This document shows, in pieces, positions 25,701-32,657 of a stretch of DNA of 45,822 bases. The stretch is from assembly GCA_947627425.1 (NCBI GenBank), contig CANQVZ010000015.1, positions 1 through 45,822 of the forward strand, read 5' to 3'. Both the position numbers and the translations under genes were made by a program. The notes beneath the pieces are model-generated. The model saw only the letters and a list, made by a program, of their open reading frames with translations. It was not told where the DNA came from and made no database searches. This DNA comes from an uncultured Clostridia bacterium. GTDB taxonomy: Bacteria; Bacillota; Clostridia; Lachnospirales; CAG-274. The first letter of the stretch is position 1. Each line of letters opens with the position of its first letter.

Positions 25701-25897
25701 CGGGCTTTGAGGTGCTCGACAGGATAAAGGTATATCACGACGGCAACGAAAGGATAGCCGAGATATTCTCTAACAATAAAGAAGCCATTTCGACAGATGT
25801 CCTTGCAGACGACATATGCGCAGGCAAGCCTGACATAAGCAAGGAATGGAATATAAACGGCGAAAAGGTAACGCTTGGCGTTGAGAAAATAGGATAA
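22781..25897 (+). CDS. ileS: Isoleucyl-tRNA synthetase, type 2 (IleS2)
   Basis: The enzyme charges tRNA-Ile and proofreads valine. The 1038-residue protein has the class I signatures PHIGH (HIGH at 55-58) and KMSKH (590-594), a CP1 editing domain between them, and a C-terminal anticodon-binding region. The length and sequences such as FYDGPPTANGKPHIGHI, WDTHGLPVE and KMSKHLGN are those of the type 2, eukaryote-like IleRS. That type is generally little sensitive to mupirocin. The HIGH motif is canonical, not the swapped form reported in hyper-resistant enzymes. TGAAAGGAG precedes the ATG. It is controlled by the T-box just upstream. Confidence 0.97.
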   Translation: MYEKVSTNLNFVEREKEILDFWKKNDIFSESVKARENCPVFTFYDGPPTANGKPHIGHILTRVIKDLIPRYKTMKGYKVLRKAGWDTHGLPVELEVEKQLGISGKPQIEDYGVEPFIKKCKDSVFTYESLWREMSDRVGFWADMDNPYVTYHNDYIESVWWAIKKIWDKGLLYKGHKIVPYCPRCGTALSSHEVAQGYKNVKETSCIARFKVIGEDNTYFLAWTTTPWTLPSNVALCVNKRENYSKVKASDGHIYIMAEALLDDIVKEYEVIETYTGQDLVGIDYEPLFPYAKPDKKAFFVTEDDYVTLTDGTGIVHISPAFGEDDARVGRRFDLPFVQLVNDQGCFTDEVEGLAGVFVKDGDKEILKRLEDSGKLYAAIPFEHDYPFCWRCDTPLLYYARDTWFIEMTKVRDNLLKNNNTVNWMPENIKTGRFGNFLENVIDWGLSRERYWGTPLPIWECKCGHRHAIGSIEELKSMSDNCPDDIELHKPYIDAVELNCPECGGKMHRVSEVIDCWFDSGSMPFAQWHYPFENKEIFDENYPADFISEAIDQTRGWFYTLMAISTLIFDKSPYKNVIVLGHVQDREGRKMSKHLGNVVDPWSVLDNQGADAVRWYFYANSAPWLPNRFDDKAVNEYQRKFMGTLWNTYAFYVLYANIDDFDPLKYTLDYSKLAPMDKWVLSKLNSLIRFVDKSLDEYKITEAARAMADFVDELSNWYVRRSRERFWAKGMEQDKINAYMTLYTVLTSMAKLSAPFTPFMAESIYQNLVAGLDKTAPKSVHLCDFPVCDESMIDDKLEVNMELVLSIVVAGRAARNTSGIKNRQPIGDMYVQSDRRLDPEYYDIILDELNVKNIEFVDDASRFTSYSFKPQLRTLGKRYGKLVPAIGEYLKNADGNALMSELKANGVIKFNVEGTDIELAEEDVLTETAQADGYVAESDKYATVVLSTNLTDELIEEGFVRELVSKIQTMRKDAGFEVLDRIKVYHDGNERIAEIFSNNKEAISTDVLADDICAGKPDISKEWNINGEKVTLGVEKIG

Positions 25898-25911
25898 TGT
25901 AAAGTGCAATA

Positions 25912-25940
25912 AAAAAAACAGGCTTTATGCCTGTTTTTTT
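25912..25940. terminator. Bidirectional terminator between ileS and the DUF1292 gene
   Basis: AAAAAAACAGGC and GCCTGTTTTTTT form a perfect 12-bp stem with a TTTAT loop. It serves the convergent genes on both strands. Confidence 0.9.
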
Positions 25941-26304
25941 ATTCCTCGTCCTCTTCCTCATAGTCGTATTCGTAATCCTCATATTCCTCGTCATCCTCCA
26001 ATATCTCATCGATAGCGGAAACGACGGTTTCAAACTCCTCATCGGAGTCTATATTCAAAAGCTCGAAGCCGTCCTCGTTTTCATCTGTCTCGACATACTC
26101 ATATACGAAGGAATCCTCGCCGTCCTCGGAAAGAAGGGCTATATATTCCTTGCCCTCGTAATCGTCCACCTCAAATATGCCGAGCACCATACATCTTACC
26201 TCGGTATTGTCCTCCAACATAAGCGTCATATACTGCATTTCGTGTTCGTGGTCATGCTCATGGTCATGTCCGCAGCCGTCCGTGTGTTCGTGAATATCCA
26301 CCAT
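25939..26304 (-). CDS. DUF1292 family acidic protein with His-rich N terminus
   Basis: The 121-residue protein opens with a His/Asp/Glu/Cys stretch (residues 5-22, HEHTDGCGHDHEHDHEHE) that looks suited to metal binding. A DUF1292 (YrzB-like) core follows (about 24-95: MTLMLEDNTEVRCMVLGIFEV...EYIALLSEDGED...VYEYVE), and then a very acidic tail (about 100-121). The function of DUF1292 is unknown. AAAAGGAGG precedes the ATG. It follows the PrsA-like gene on the same strand, but a TTGTAT-17-TATAAT promoter at 26338-26366 overlaps the end of that gene and may serve it directly. Confidence 0.85.
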   Translation of the reverse strand: MVDIHEHTDGCGHDHEHDHEHEMQYMTLMLEDNTEVRCMVLGIFEVDDYEGKEYIALLSEDGEDSFVYEYVETDENEDGFELLNIDSDEEFETVVSAIDEILEDDEEYEDYEYDYEEEDEE

Positions 26305-26337
26305 AATATTTGCCTCCTTTTTTTGTTTATATTTTTG

Positions 26338-26366
26338 ATTATATCAAAGGGCAGCTAAAAATACAA
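26338..26366 (-). promoter_or_regulatory. Candidate promoter for the DUF1292 gene
   Basis: On the minus strand, TTGTAT (26361-26366), 17 bases, then TATAAT (26338-26343), ending about 34 bases before the start codon. It begins right after the PrsA-like stop. Confidence 0.7.
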
Positions 26367-26373
26367 TACCCTT

Positions 26374-27324
26374 TTATTCCTTAACTATGCTTATGTTGTT
26401 CCACTGCTCGTCGTTCTTTTCGACAACCATATCGCCCTGCCATATATTGCTCTGGTCGGTATATATCTCCTGCTTTTTCTCGTTTATATATTGCTCCCTT
26501 ATCTGAGGCTCTATGCTCTCCAAAGGACTGCTCACAGCGTCGGAGATGTAGAATATATGGCTGCCGTCGGTATCCTCCACAAGGAAACAATCGCCCTTGT
26601 TGTGGCTGTATATCTGCCTTAAGGTATTTTCGGTGTAAAGGCTGGCGTCAAGCTTGCCCGGCTCCGCAGAGCTCTGGGGAGATATCTCCTTGAGCACGGT
26701 GTCAAAGGGAGTGCCTGCCATTATGCGGCTATAGGCGTTCTGCGCAAGCTTTTTGTTGGCGTCGCCTTCTATATCGGGCTGTATGAATATTTCCTTTATC
26801 ATATAATCCGTGAAGTCCGACTTGTGCTCGGAATAGTATTTGTTGAGATATTCTCCGAACTCCGCCTCGTTTACGGTGTAGCTGTCGGTCACATAGTTGT
26901 ACACCTTCTGCTGGAGCATGACCTCCTCCATTATGGAGCGTATCTTGTCTATGTTGAGGTCAAGGGCTGTGAGGTCCTCGCTCTTGAATTCCTTAATGAG
27001 CTCCTCTGCCCTTTTCTGCGCCTCCGCCTTTTCGTTTTCGTCAAGGCTTATGCCCAGCTCCTTTGTCTTTTTTACGGCTGTCTTGACCATCACCAATGTA
27101 TTTACCGCATTCTGCTTGGCTATCTCCTCGGCGCTCACGCCCTCGAAATCGGCGCCCCATATGTCGGTGCCGCCCTGCTCCTCAAAGCTCTTTTTCTGCT
27201 CCATGAGGTACACAAGGTATTCGCCGCGGCTTATTTTGTCGCTGCCTATTTTTACGACATAGCTGTCCGAAATACAACCCGTCATAAGCAAAAGCGCTAA
27301 TATTAAACAAAAAACTTTTCTCAT
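26374..27324 (-). CDS. PrsA/SurA-like lipoprotein foldase (peptidyl-prolyl isomerase family)
   Basis: The 316-residue protein has a lipoprotein signal peptide with lipobox LMTGC (Cys17), so it is anchored outside the membrane. A SurA-N-like helical chaperone region follows (about 24-165: KIGSDKISRGEYLVYL..., NTLVMVKTAVKKTKELGI). A parvulin-like region comes next (about 170-265: MIKEIFIQPDIEGDANKKLAQNAYSRIMAG). The parvulin part is weakly conserved, so isomerase activity is uncertain; a chaperone role in folding secreted proteins is more secure. AGGGTGAT precedes the ATG. It has its own promoter, divergent from nrdR. Confidence 0.8.
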   Translation of the reverse strand: MRKVFCLILALLLMTGCISDSYVVKIGSDKISRGEYLVYLMEQKKSFEEQGGTDIWGADFEGVSAEEIAKQNAVNTLVMVKTAVKKTKELGISLDENEKAEAQKRAEELIKEFKSEDLTALDLNIDKIRSIMEEVMLQQKVYNYVTDSYTVNEAEFGEYLNKYYSEHKSDFTDYMIKEIFIQPDIEGDANKKLAQNAYSRIMAGTPFDTVLKEISPQSSAEPGKLDASLYTENTLRQIYSHNKGDCFLVEDTDGSHIFYISDAVSSPLESIEPQIREQYINEKKQEIYTDQSNIWQGDMVVEKNDEQWNNISIVKE

Positions 27325-27365
27325 AACATATCACCCTGCCGAAAAACTGATATTTTTTCACTATA

Positions 27366-27394
27366 AGTATAATATATTATGCCTTTTTATTCAA
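27366..27394 (-). promoter_or_regulatory. Sigma-A promoter for the PrsA-like gene
   Basis: On the minus strand, TTGAAT (27389-27394), 17 bases, then TATACT (27366-27371), 41 bases before the start codon. Confidence 0.75.
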
Positions 27395-27433
27395 TATATT
27401 TGAACAATATGTAATATAAATGATAGAATTTGC

Positions 27434-27462
27434 TTGTAAAAATTTTTTTATGCTGATATAAT
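27434..27462 (+). promoter_or_regulatory. Sigma-A promoter for nrdR and probably the hydrogenase operon
   Basis: TTGTAA (27434-27439), 17 bases, then TATAAT (27457-27462), 35 bases before nrdR. No other clear promoter or terminator is seen before the hydrogenase genes, so the four genes may share it. Confidence 0.75.
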
Positions 27463-27497
27463 CTAATTAGGAGTATATCCAAAGGAGGGTGAATAAT

Positions 27498-27956
27498 ATG
27501 AGATGTCCGTTCTGCGGAAAGCTTGACACAAAGGTCATAGACACAAGAACTATGGAGGAAAACACGGTCATAAGACGGCGCAGGTTCTGTGATGAGTGCG
27601 GAGGAAGGTTCACTACATACGAAAGGCTTGACACCATACCCCTGACCGTTATAAAATCGGACAACACAAGGGAGACCTTTGACAGGGATAAGCTGACAAG
27701 GGGAATACTCATAAGCTGCAGCAAGCGCCCCATAACACGAGAGCAGATAGACAGCATGGTGACGGATATAGAAAACACCATTTTGAACACTCTCAAAAAA
27801 GAGGTGGAGAGCAAGGAAATAGGCGAGATGGTAATGGAAAGGCTCAAGGAAGTGGACGAGGTGGCTTATGTAAGGTTTGCCTCGGTGTACAGACAGTTCA
27901 CGGATGTGGACAACTTTATAACGGAGCTGGGCAAGCTTCTTAAGGATAAAAAATAA
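27498..27956 (+). CDS. nrdR: Transcriptional repressor NrdR
   Basis: NrdR senses dATP/ATP through an ATP-cone and represses ribonucleotide reductase genes. The 152-residue protein has the N-terminal zinc ribbon (MRCPFCG, then [13 protein letters not shown] with four Cys) and the ATP-cone (about 46-135: [26 protein letters not shown]). The ATG at 27498 was chosen because NrdR proteins start M(R/K)CPFC and AAAGGAGG is well spaced; a GTG three codons earlier lies inside the ribosome site. It is 32 bases upstream of the sensory hydrogenase gene, an odd neighbour. No NrdR box was looked for outside the window. Confidence 0.96.
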   Translation: MRCPFCGKLDTKVIDTRTMEENTVIRRRRFCDECGGRFTTYERLDTIPLTVIKSDNTRETFDRDKLTRGILISCSKRPITREQIDSMVTDIENTILNTLKKEVESKEIGEMVMERLKEVDEVAYVRFASVYRQFTDVDNFITELGKLLKDKK

Positions 27957-27988
27957 CTTATTAATTTTAAACGGGCGGTATTATAAGT

Positions 27989-29713
27989 ATGAGTTACATA
28001 AATGTACGCAAAGCAAATTGCAGAAATTGCTACAAGTGCCTTAAAAACTGCATTGTGAAGTCAATAAAATATGCCGATGAAAAGGTCGAGATAATAGAGG
28101 ACGGCTGTATATTGTGCGGTCTTTGCATAACAAAGTGTCCGCAGAGGGCAAAAAGCGCCAACAACGACATAGAACCGATAAAGGAATATTTAAAGGACAA
28201 GGACACCGTAACGGCGGCAAGCCTCGATCCAAGCTATGTTTCCGCCTTTGGGAGCAGCACGGACGCCATTGCTCCCGCTCTCAAAGCCATGGGCTTTGAC
28301 ATAGTGGAGGAGAGCGCCATAGGCGCAGCCTGCGTTACCGAGGAATATCTGAGGCTTATAAAGGAGGGCGGCAGGGAAAATATTATTTCATCCGCCTGCC
28401 CCACCGTGAATATGTATATACAAAAGTATTATCCCGAGCTTGCGGGCTGCCTTGCTCCCGTCATGTCGCCCGCTCTTGCGCACGGCAAGGCAATAAAGGA
28501 GGAGCATGGCAAGGATGTAAAGGTGATACACATAACGCCCTGCCTTTCAAGGATAAAGGAATGCGCCGAAAGCCCCTATGTGGACGGCGTTATAACATAT
28601 GACGCGCTTATGAAGCAGTTTTACGAGGAGGGCATAACACTCTCCGAATACACCGACAGCAAGGAGGGCTTTGACAAAAAGGCGGGCTATTCCTGCATAT
28701 ATCCCATTGTGGACGGCATAGTGTACGATCTCCAGAAAAAATATGGCAAAAACGACGGCACGGAGTGTATAGAGGGCTACGATATGCTTTCGGTAAGCGG
28801 CGTAAGCAGCATTAAAAAGTTGCTGGACGAAATGAAAAAGGGCAATATAAAAAATGCCTTTATAGAAGCCTCGGCTTGCAGCGGCGGCTGTGTGAGCGGA
28901 CCATTTATGCCCCTTATGCGTTCATCCGTGTACAGGGCAAGGTTTGCCGTAAAGAAATATGCCGACAAGGCGGAGGAGACCGTCAGAACAAGCATAAAGG
29001 ACATAAGCACGGAATACAAGGCGGAGCCGATAAAGGAGGATATGCCGAGCGAGGAGGAAATAAGAGCCATACTCGCTCAAATAGGCAAGTATTCAAGAGC
29101 GCAGGAGCTCAACTGCGGCAGCTGCGGTTATTCCACCTGCCGTGAAAAGGCCATAGCCGTGTATCAGAACAAAACGGAGCTTTATCTCTGTATGCCCTAC
29201 ATGACGGACATAAATCAGGCTATGAGTAATGTTACACTCAGCCTCACGCCCAACTACATAATTGCCGTTGACAGCGATATGCACATAAAGGAATTCAATG
29301 TAGCAGCGCAGAAGCTTTTCGGCATTTCAAGGGCAAAGGCGCTCAATAAAAAGCTTTCGGAGCTCATAGACACAAGCGACTTTGAAAATGTCATAAATAC
29401 TCACACCAACATATACGACAAGAAGGTGTCATATCCCAAGCTGGGCATAATAACGGAGCAGACGATCGTATATGCCGAGGAAAGGAACATGGCGATAGCC
29501 ATAATAAAGGATGTGACGCAGGAGCACAAGGACAGGAAGGCTCTCTACACAAGGAAAAAGGAATCCGTGAGCATGGCTCAGAAGGTAATAGACAAGCAGA
29601 TGGTAGTGGCTCAGCAGATAGCCAGTCTGCTGGGAGAAACAACAGCCGAAACTAAGGTAACTCTCAATAAGCTTAAAAATTTGATAGACGCAGAGGAAAT
29701 GAACAATGGCTGA
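27989..29713 (+). CDS. Sensory [FeFe]-hydrogenase with ferredoxin and PAS domains (group C, HydS-like)
   Basis: The 574-residue domain order is: two [4Fe-4S] motifs (Cys 11/14/17/21 and 40/43/46/50), an H-cluster domain (about 70-320), a Fe-S motif (Cys 376/379/384/401) and a PAS domain (about 412-512). A short coiled tail follows. The H-cluster motifs are altered. L1 is SSACP (134-138), so cluster ligand C137 is kept but the cysteine needed for proton transfer is Ala136. L2 is TPCLSR (C185), with Arg in place of the usual Lys. L3 is ACSGGC (C297, C301). Such changes are typical of group C hydrogenases, thought to sense H2 or redox state rather than turn over fast. The stop overlaps the phosphatase start by 8 bases (ATGGCTGA), pointing to a shared output pathway. 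The ribosome site is weak (GGGCGGT). Confidence 0.88.
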   Translation: MSYINVRKANCRNCYKCLKNCIVKSIKYADEKVEIIEDGCILCGLCITKCPQRAKSANNDIEPIKEYLKDKDTVTAASLDPSYVSAFGSSTDAIAPALKAMGFDIVEESAIGAACVTEEYLRLIKEGGRENIISSACPTVNMYIQKYYPELAGCLAPVMSPALAHGKAIKEEHGKDVKVIHITPCLSRIKECAESPYVDGVITYDALMKQFYEEGITLSEYTDSKEGFDKKAGYSCIYPIVDGIVYDLQKKYGKNDGTECIEGYDMLSVSGVSSIKKLLDEMKKGNIKNAFIEASACSGGCVSGPFMPLMRSSVYRARFAVKKYADKAEETVRTSIKDISTEYKAEPIKEDMPSEEEIRAILAQIGKYSRAQELNCGSCGYSTCREKAIAVYQNKTELYLCMPYMTDINQAMSNVTLSLTPNYIIAVDSDMHIKEFNVAAQKLFGISRAKALNKKLSELIDTSDFENVINTHTNIYDKKVSYPKLGIITEQTIVYAEERNMAIAIIKDVTQEHKDRKALYTRKKESVSMAQKVIDKQMVVAQQIASLLGETTAETKVTLNKLKNLIDAEEMNNG

Positions 29714-30881
29714 GGTTTATGTTGACGCGGCATACAAATGTCTTACAAAATATGAGGAAGAGCTATGCGGTGACAATGTGGAGATAGTCAGGGATGACAA
29801 AAGAGTGATAGTGGTACTTTCGGACGGTCTGGGAAGCGGAGTGAAGGCAAACATACTCTCTACCCTCACGGCAAAGATAATATCCACTATGCTAAGAGAG
29901 GGCTCCACAATAGAGGACACCGTGGACACCATAGGTCACACTCTGCCCATATGCAATGTCAGAAAGGTGGCTTATTCCACATTTATAATACTCGAAATAG
30001 ACTACGAGGGCAACGCCTATCTTGTGGAGTTCGATTCGCCGGGCTGTATATTCGTGAGAAATTCAAAGCCCGTGGATATAAAATACAAGCAGAGAAAGGT
30101 CGCAGGCAAGAAAATAAGAGAGGCGCATTTCAGCGTTGAACCCGATGATGTGCTCATGCTCATGAGTGACGGCGTTATATATGCGGGCATAGGCAGTGTA
30201 TTAAGCCTCGGCTGGGGCTGGGAGCACGTGTGCAGCTTTGTGGCGGACAGGACAGATAAAAGCATTAGCTCGGCAAGGCTTGCCAATATATTGAGCGAGA
30301 CCTGTGACAAGCTTTATATGAAAAGACCCGGAGACGACACAACGGTGGCTGCTGTAAGGATAGTGCCCAAAAAGGAGCTCAGCCTCTACAGCGGGCCGCC
30401 CATTGACGAAAAGGACGACGAAAGAGTAGTAAAGGACTTTATGCAGACCGAAGGCAAAAAGATAGTATGCGGAGGAAGCTCGGCGACCATAGTCAGCCGT
30501 GTGCTGGACAGACCGCTTTCGCCGAGCCTCGAATACATAGATCCCGACATACCGCCCACGGCGGAGATACCCGGCATAGACCTTGTGACGGAGGGCGTTA
30601 TAACGCTAAAAAGAACGGTGGATATAATAAAGGAGTATATGAAGGATCCCACGGACAGCGCCATACTCGAAAGACTGGACAAGAAAAACGGCGCATCGGT
30701 CATGGCAAAGCTCTTGATCGAGGAATGCACTCATTTCAATATGTTTGTGGGACAGAAAATAAATCCCGCACATCAGAATCCCGACCTGCCCGTCGACCTG
30801 AGCATAAAGCTCATGATAATGGACGAGCTGTACAAGCTTATGAAAAAAGCGGGTAAAGTAGTGACAAGACAGTTCTATTGA
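29706..30881 (+). CDS. PP2C/SpoIIE-type serine/threonine phosphatase with extra C-terminal domain
   Basis: The N-terminal domain (about 1-220) has the metal-dependent phosphatase motifs LSDGLGSG (D40, G41), MSDGV (D155) and GDDTT (D210, D211), as in SpoIIE/RsbU-like enzymes that dephosphorylate anti-anti-sigma or similar proteins. It lacks the ten-helix membrane part of true SpoIIE, so it is not the sporulation protein. Residues about 225-391 form a second domain with GGSSATIVSR (256-265), whose function I cannot name. The gene overlaps the sensory hydrogenase gene, and its ribosome site (AGAGGA) lies inside it. The next gene is a catalytic hydrogenase. The likely reading is a signalling output: H2 or redox state alters phosphatase activity. 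No kinase or sigma factor lies in the window. Confidence 0.87.
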   Translation: MAEVYVDAAYKCLTKYEEELCGDNVEIVRDDKRVIVVLSDGLGSGVKANILSTLTAKIISTMLREGSTIEDTVDTIGHTLPICNVRKVAYSTFIILEIDYEGNAYLVEFDSPGCIFVRNSKPVDIKYKQRKVAGKKIREAHFSVEPDDVLMLMSDGVIYAGIGSVLSLGWGWEHVCSFVADRTDKSISSARLANILSETCDKLYMKRPGDDTTVAAVRIVPKKELSLYSGPPIDEKDDERVVKDFMQTEGKKIVCGGSSATIVSRVLDRPLSPSLEYIDPDIPPTAEIPGIDLVTEGVITLKRTVDIIKEYMKDPTDSAILERLDKKNGASVMAKLLIEECTHFNMFVGQKINPAHQNPDLPVDLSIKLMIMDELYKLMKKAGKVVTRQFY

Positions 30882-30910
30882 TACAAAAAAATTTTTCGGA
30901 GGTTTATTAT

Positions 30911-32377
30911 ATGGAGCAAATAACAGATGTAAACCAAATCAAAAATGCAGTGCTTTACAAGATAGCGGAATACACCTACGAGGGCACTCTCGAAGAAAAA
31001 TACGAGCACATACCCTATGAGATAACGGATCCCATAGAGCCTACATTCAGATGCTGCGTATACAGAGAAAGAGAGATACTCAGGCAGAGAGTGAGGCTTG
31101 CAATGGGACGACTGCCCTCTGAGCTTCACTACCGCAAGACCGACAACACCCAGATAGTACACGTTATGCTTGCCGCCTGCGAGGGCTGCCCCATCGACAG
31201 GATAACGGTTACAAACAACTGCCAGAACTGTCTGGCAAAGAGGTGCATGAAGGCGTGCAGGTTTGACGCCATAATACACACTCCCAACGGAGCATATATA
31301 GACAAGACAAAGTGCAAGAACTGCGGAGCCTGCGCCAAGGCCTGTCCCTACAATGCCATAGTGGACATTGAAAGACCCTGCATAAAGGCTTGCCCTGTCG
31401 GCGCCGTGGATATGGACGAGCACGATCTTGCCAAGATAGATGAGGACAAATGCATAAACTGTGGTCAGTGCGTGTCAAAATGCCCCTTCGGAGCTATAGG
31501 CGCAGCTTCCATGATGACCAATGTAATAAACTCCATACTTCACAATCCCGAACATACATATGCCATGATAGCGCCGTCCATAGAGGGACAGTTCGGCACG
31601 GCTACGATACCTCAGCTCAAAAAAGCCATAATAGATCTTGGCTTCAAGGATTGCTACGAGGTGGCTCTCGGAGGCGATGCCGTGGCATGGAGCGAGGCGG
31701 AGGAGCTTATAGAAAATATCAAAAACGGCAACAAAATGACGACCTCCTGCTGTCCTGCCTTTTACAATATGATAATGAAGCACTATCCCGAGGTAAAGGA
31801 CAAAATGTCCACAACGGGCTCGCCCATGATAGCCTCGGCAAAGGCGATAAGGGCGAAGGATCCGCTTGCGGAGGTAGTATTCATAGGTCCCTGCATAGCC
31901 AAGAAGAACGAGGTCGTGGCAAGATATCTGGGAGAGATATCCGCTGCAATGACGCTCGACGAGCTTGCAGCCATGTTTGCCGTAAAGAAGATAGATCCCG
32001 AAAGCTATGACGGCGGCGAACAGCTGGCTACGCGCTACGGCAAGGGCTTTGCAAGAAGCGGAGGCGTATCGGCAGCCGTAATGAAGGTAGTCGAGGAAAA
32101 GGGCTCGGAGCTCAAGCCCAAGGTAAAGGTGTGCAACGGAGCCGCAGAGTGCAAGATAGCGCTTCAGATGCTCAAGCTGGGCAGACTGAACGAGGACATT
32201 ATAGAGGGTATGGCGTGCGAGGGAGGCTGTGTGAACGGACCTATGCGCCGTTATGACCTCATAGACAGCAAAAAGGTATTCGACAAGAATGTGAATGTGG
32301 ACAATACCGAGATAATAAACACCTGCAAGGAAAACGGCTACGGAGAACTGAATATACACGTGCATAGGAGAGGATAA
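30911..32377 (+). CDS. Catalytic [FeFe]-hydrogenase, group B-like, ferredoxin-linked
   Basis: The 488-residue enzyme probably couples ferredoxin oxidation to H2 release. The N-terminal 190 residues hold several ferredoxin-type cysteine groups (104/107/112/116, 135/138/141/145, 157/161, 181/184/187/191). The H-cluster motifs are complete: L1 TSCCPAF (C280, C281, including the proton-transfer cysteine), L2 GPCIAKKNE (C328) and L3 MACEGGC (C436, C440). TSCCPAF and GPCIAKKNE are the group B variants rather than the TSCCPGW/MPC.AKK of group A. The start at 30911 follows a perfect GGAGG; an in-frame TTG further up has no site. The gene is 29 bases after the phosphatase gene and ends at a terminator. 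Confidence 0.9.
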   Translation: MEQITDVNQIKNAVLYKIAEYTYEGTLEEKYEHIPYEITDPIEPTFRCCVYREREILRQRVRLAMGRLPSELHYRKTDNTQIVHVMLAACEGCPIDRITVTNNCQNCLAKRCMKACRFDAIIHTPNGAYIDKTKCKNCGACAKACPYNAIVDIERPCIKACPVGAVDMDEHDLAKIDEDKCINCGQCVSKCPFGAIGAASMMTNVINSILHNPEHTYAMIAPSIEGQFGTATIPQLKKAIIDLGFKDCYEVALGGDAVAWSEAEELIENIKNGNKMTTSCCPAFYNMIMKHYPEVKDKMSTTGSPMIASAKAIRAKDPLAEVVFIGPCIAKKNEVVARYLGEISAAMTLDELAAMFAVKKIDPESYDGGEQLATRYGKGFARSGGVSAAVMKVVEEKGSELKPKVKVCNGAAECKIALQMLKLGRLNEDIIEGMACEGGCVNGPMRRYDLIDSKKVFDKNVNVDNTEIINTCKENGYGELNIHVHRRG

Positions 32378-32406
32378 AAGGAGCGCTGAAAGGCGTTCTT
32401 TTTTTG
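32376..32406 (+). terminator. Intrinsic terminator of the hydrogenase operon
   Basis: GAGCGCT (32381-32387) pairs with GGCGTTC (32392-32398) through a GAAA loop and is followed by eight T. Confidence 0.8.
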
Positions 32407-32597
32407 TCGATAAACACCTGCTGCATAAAATTTTTGTGGGCGAGCAACTCATGCTCAAAACATAAAAAATAATACTACCTCGCCCTTGTATGAGAATTTG
32501 TAATGTATATTATGACAAAATTGTATATATAATTGCTATAATTCAAGGGGGTAAATTGTTGAAAGTTACAGAAATTTTCAAAACGCCCGCCTACGGC

Positions 32598-32626
32598 TTG
32601 CATACGCGCTTTATATGCGGTATAAT
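32598..32626 (+). promoter_or_regulatory. Sigma-A promoter for putP
   Basis: TTGCAT (32598-32603), 17 bases, then TATAAT (32621-32626), 31 bases before the chosen putP start. Its position shows that longer upstream in-frame starts (from 32490) cannot be the main ones. Confidence 0.85.
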
Positions 32627-32657
32627 GGATTTATTATTTTTTAAGGAGGAAGAAACA

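Noticed and set aside
29706..30881. Phosphatase as the sporulation protein SpoIIE
   Set aside because: The long multi-helix membrane region of SpoIIE is missing, and the gene overlaps a hydrogenase gene.
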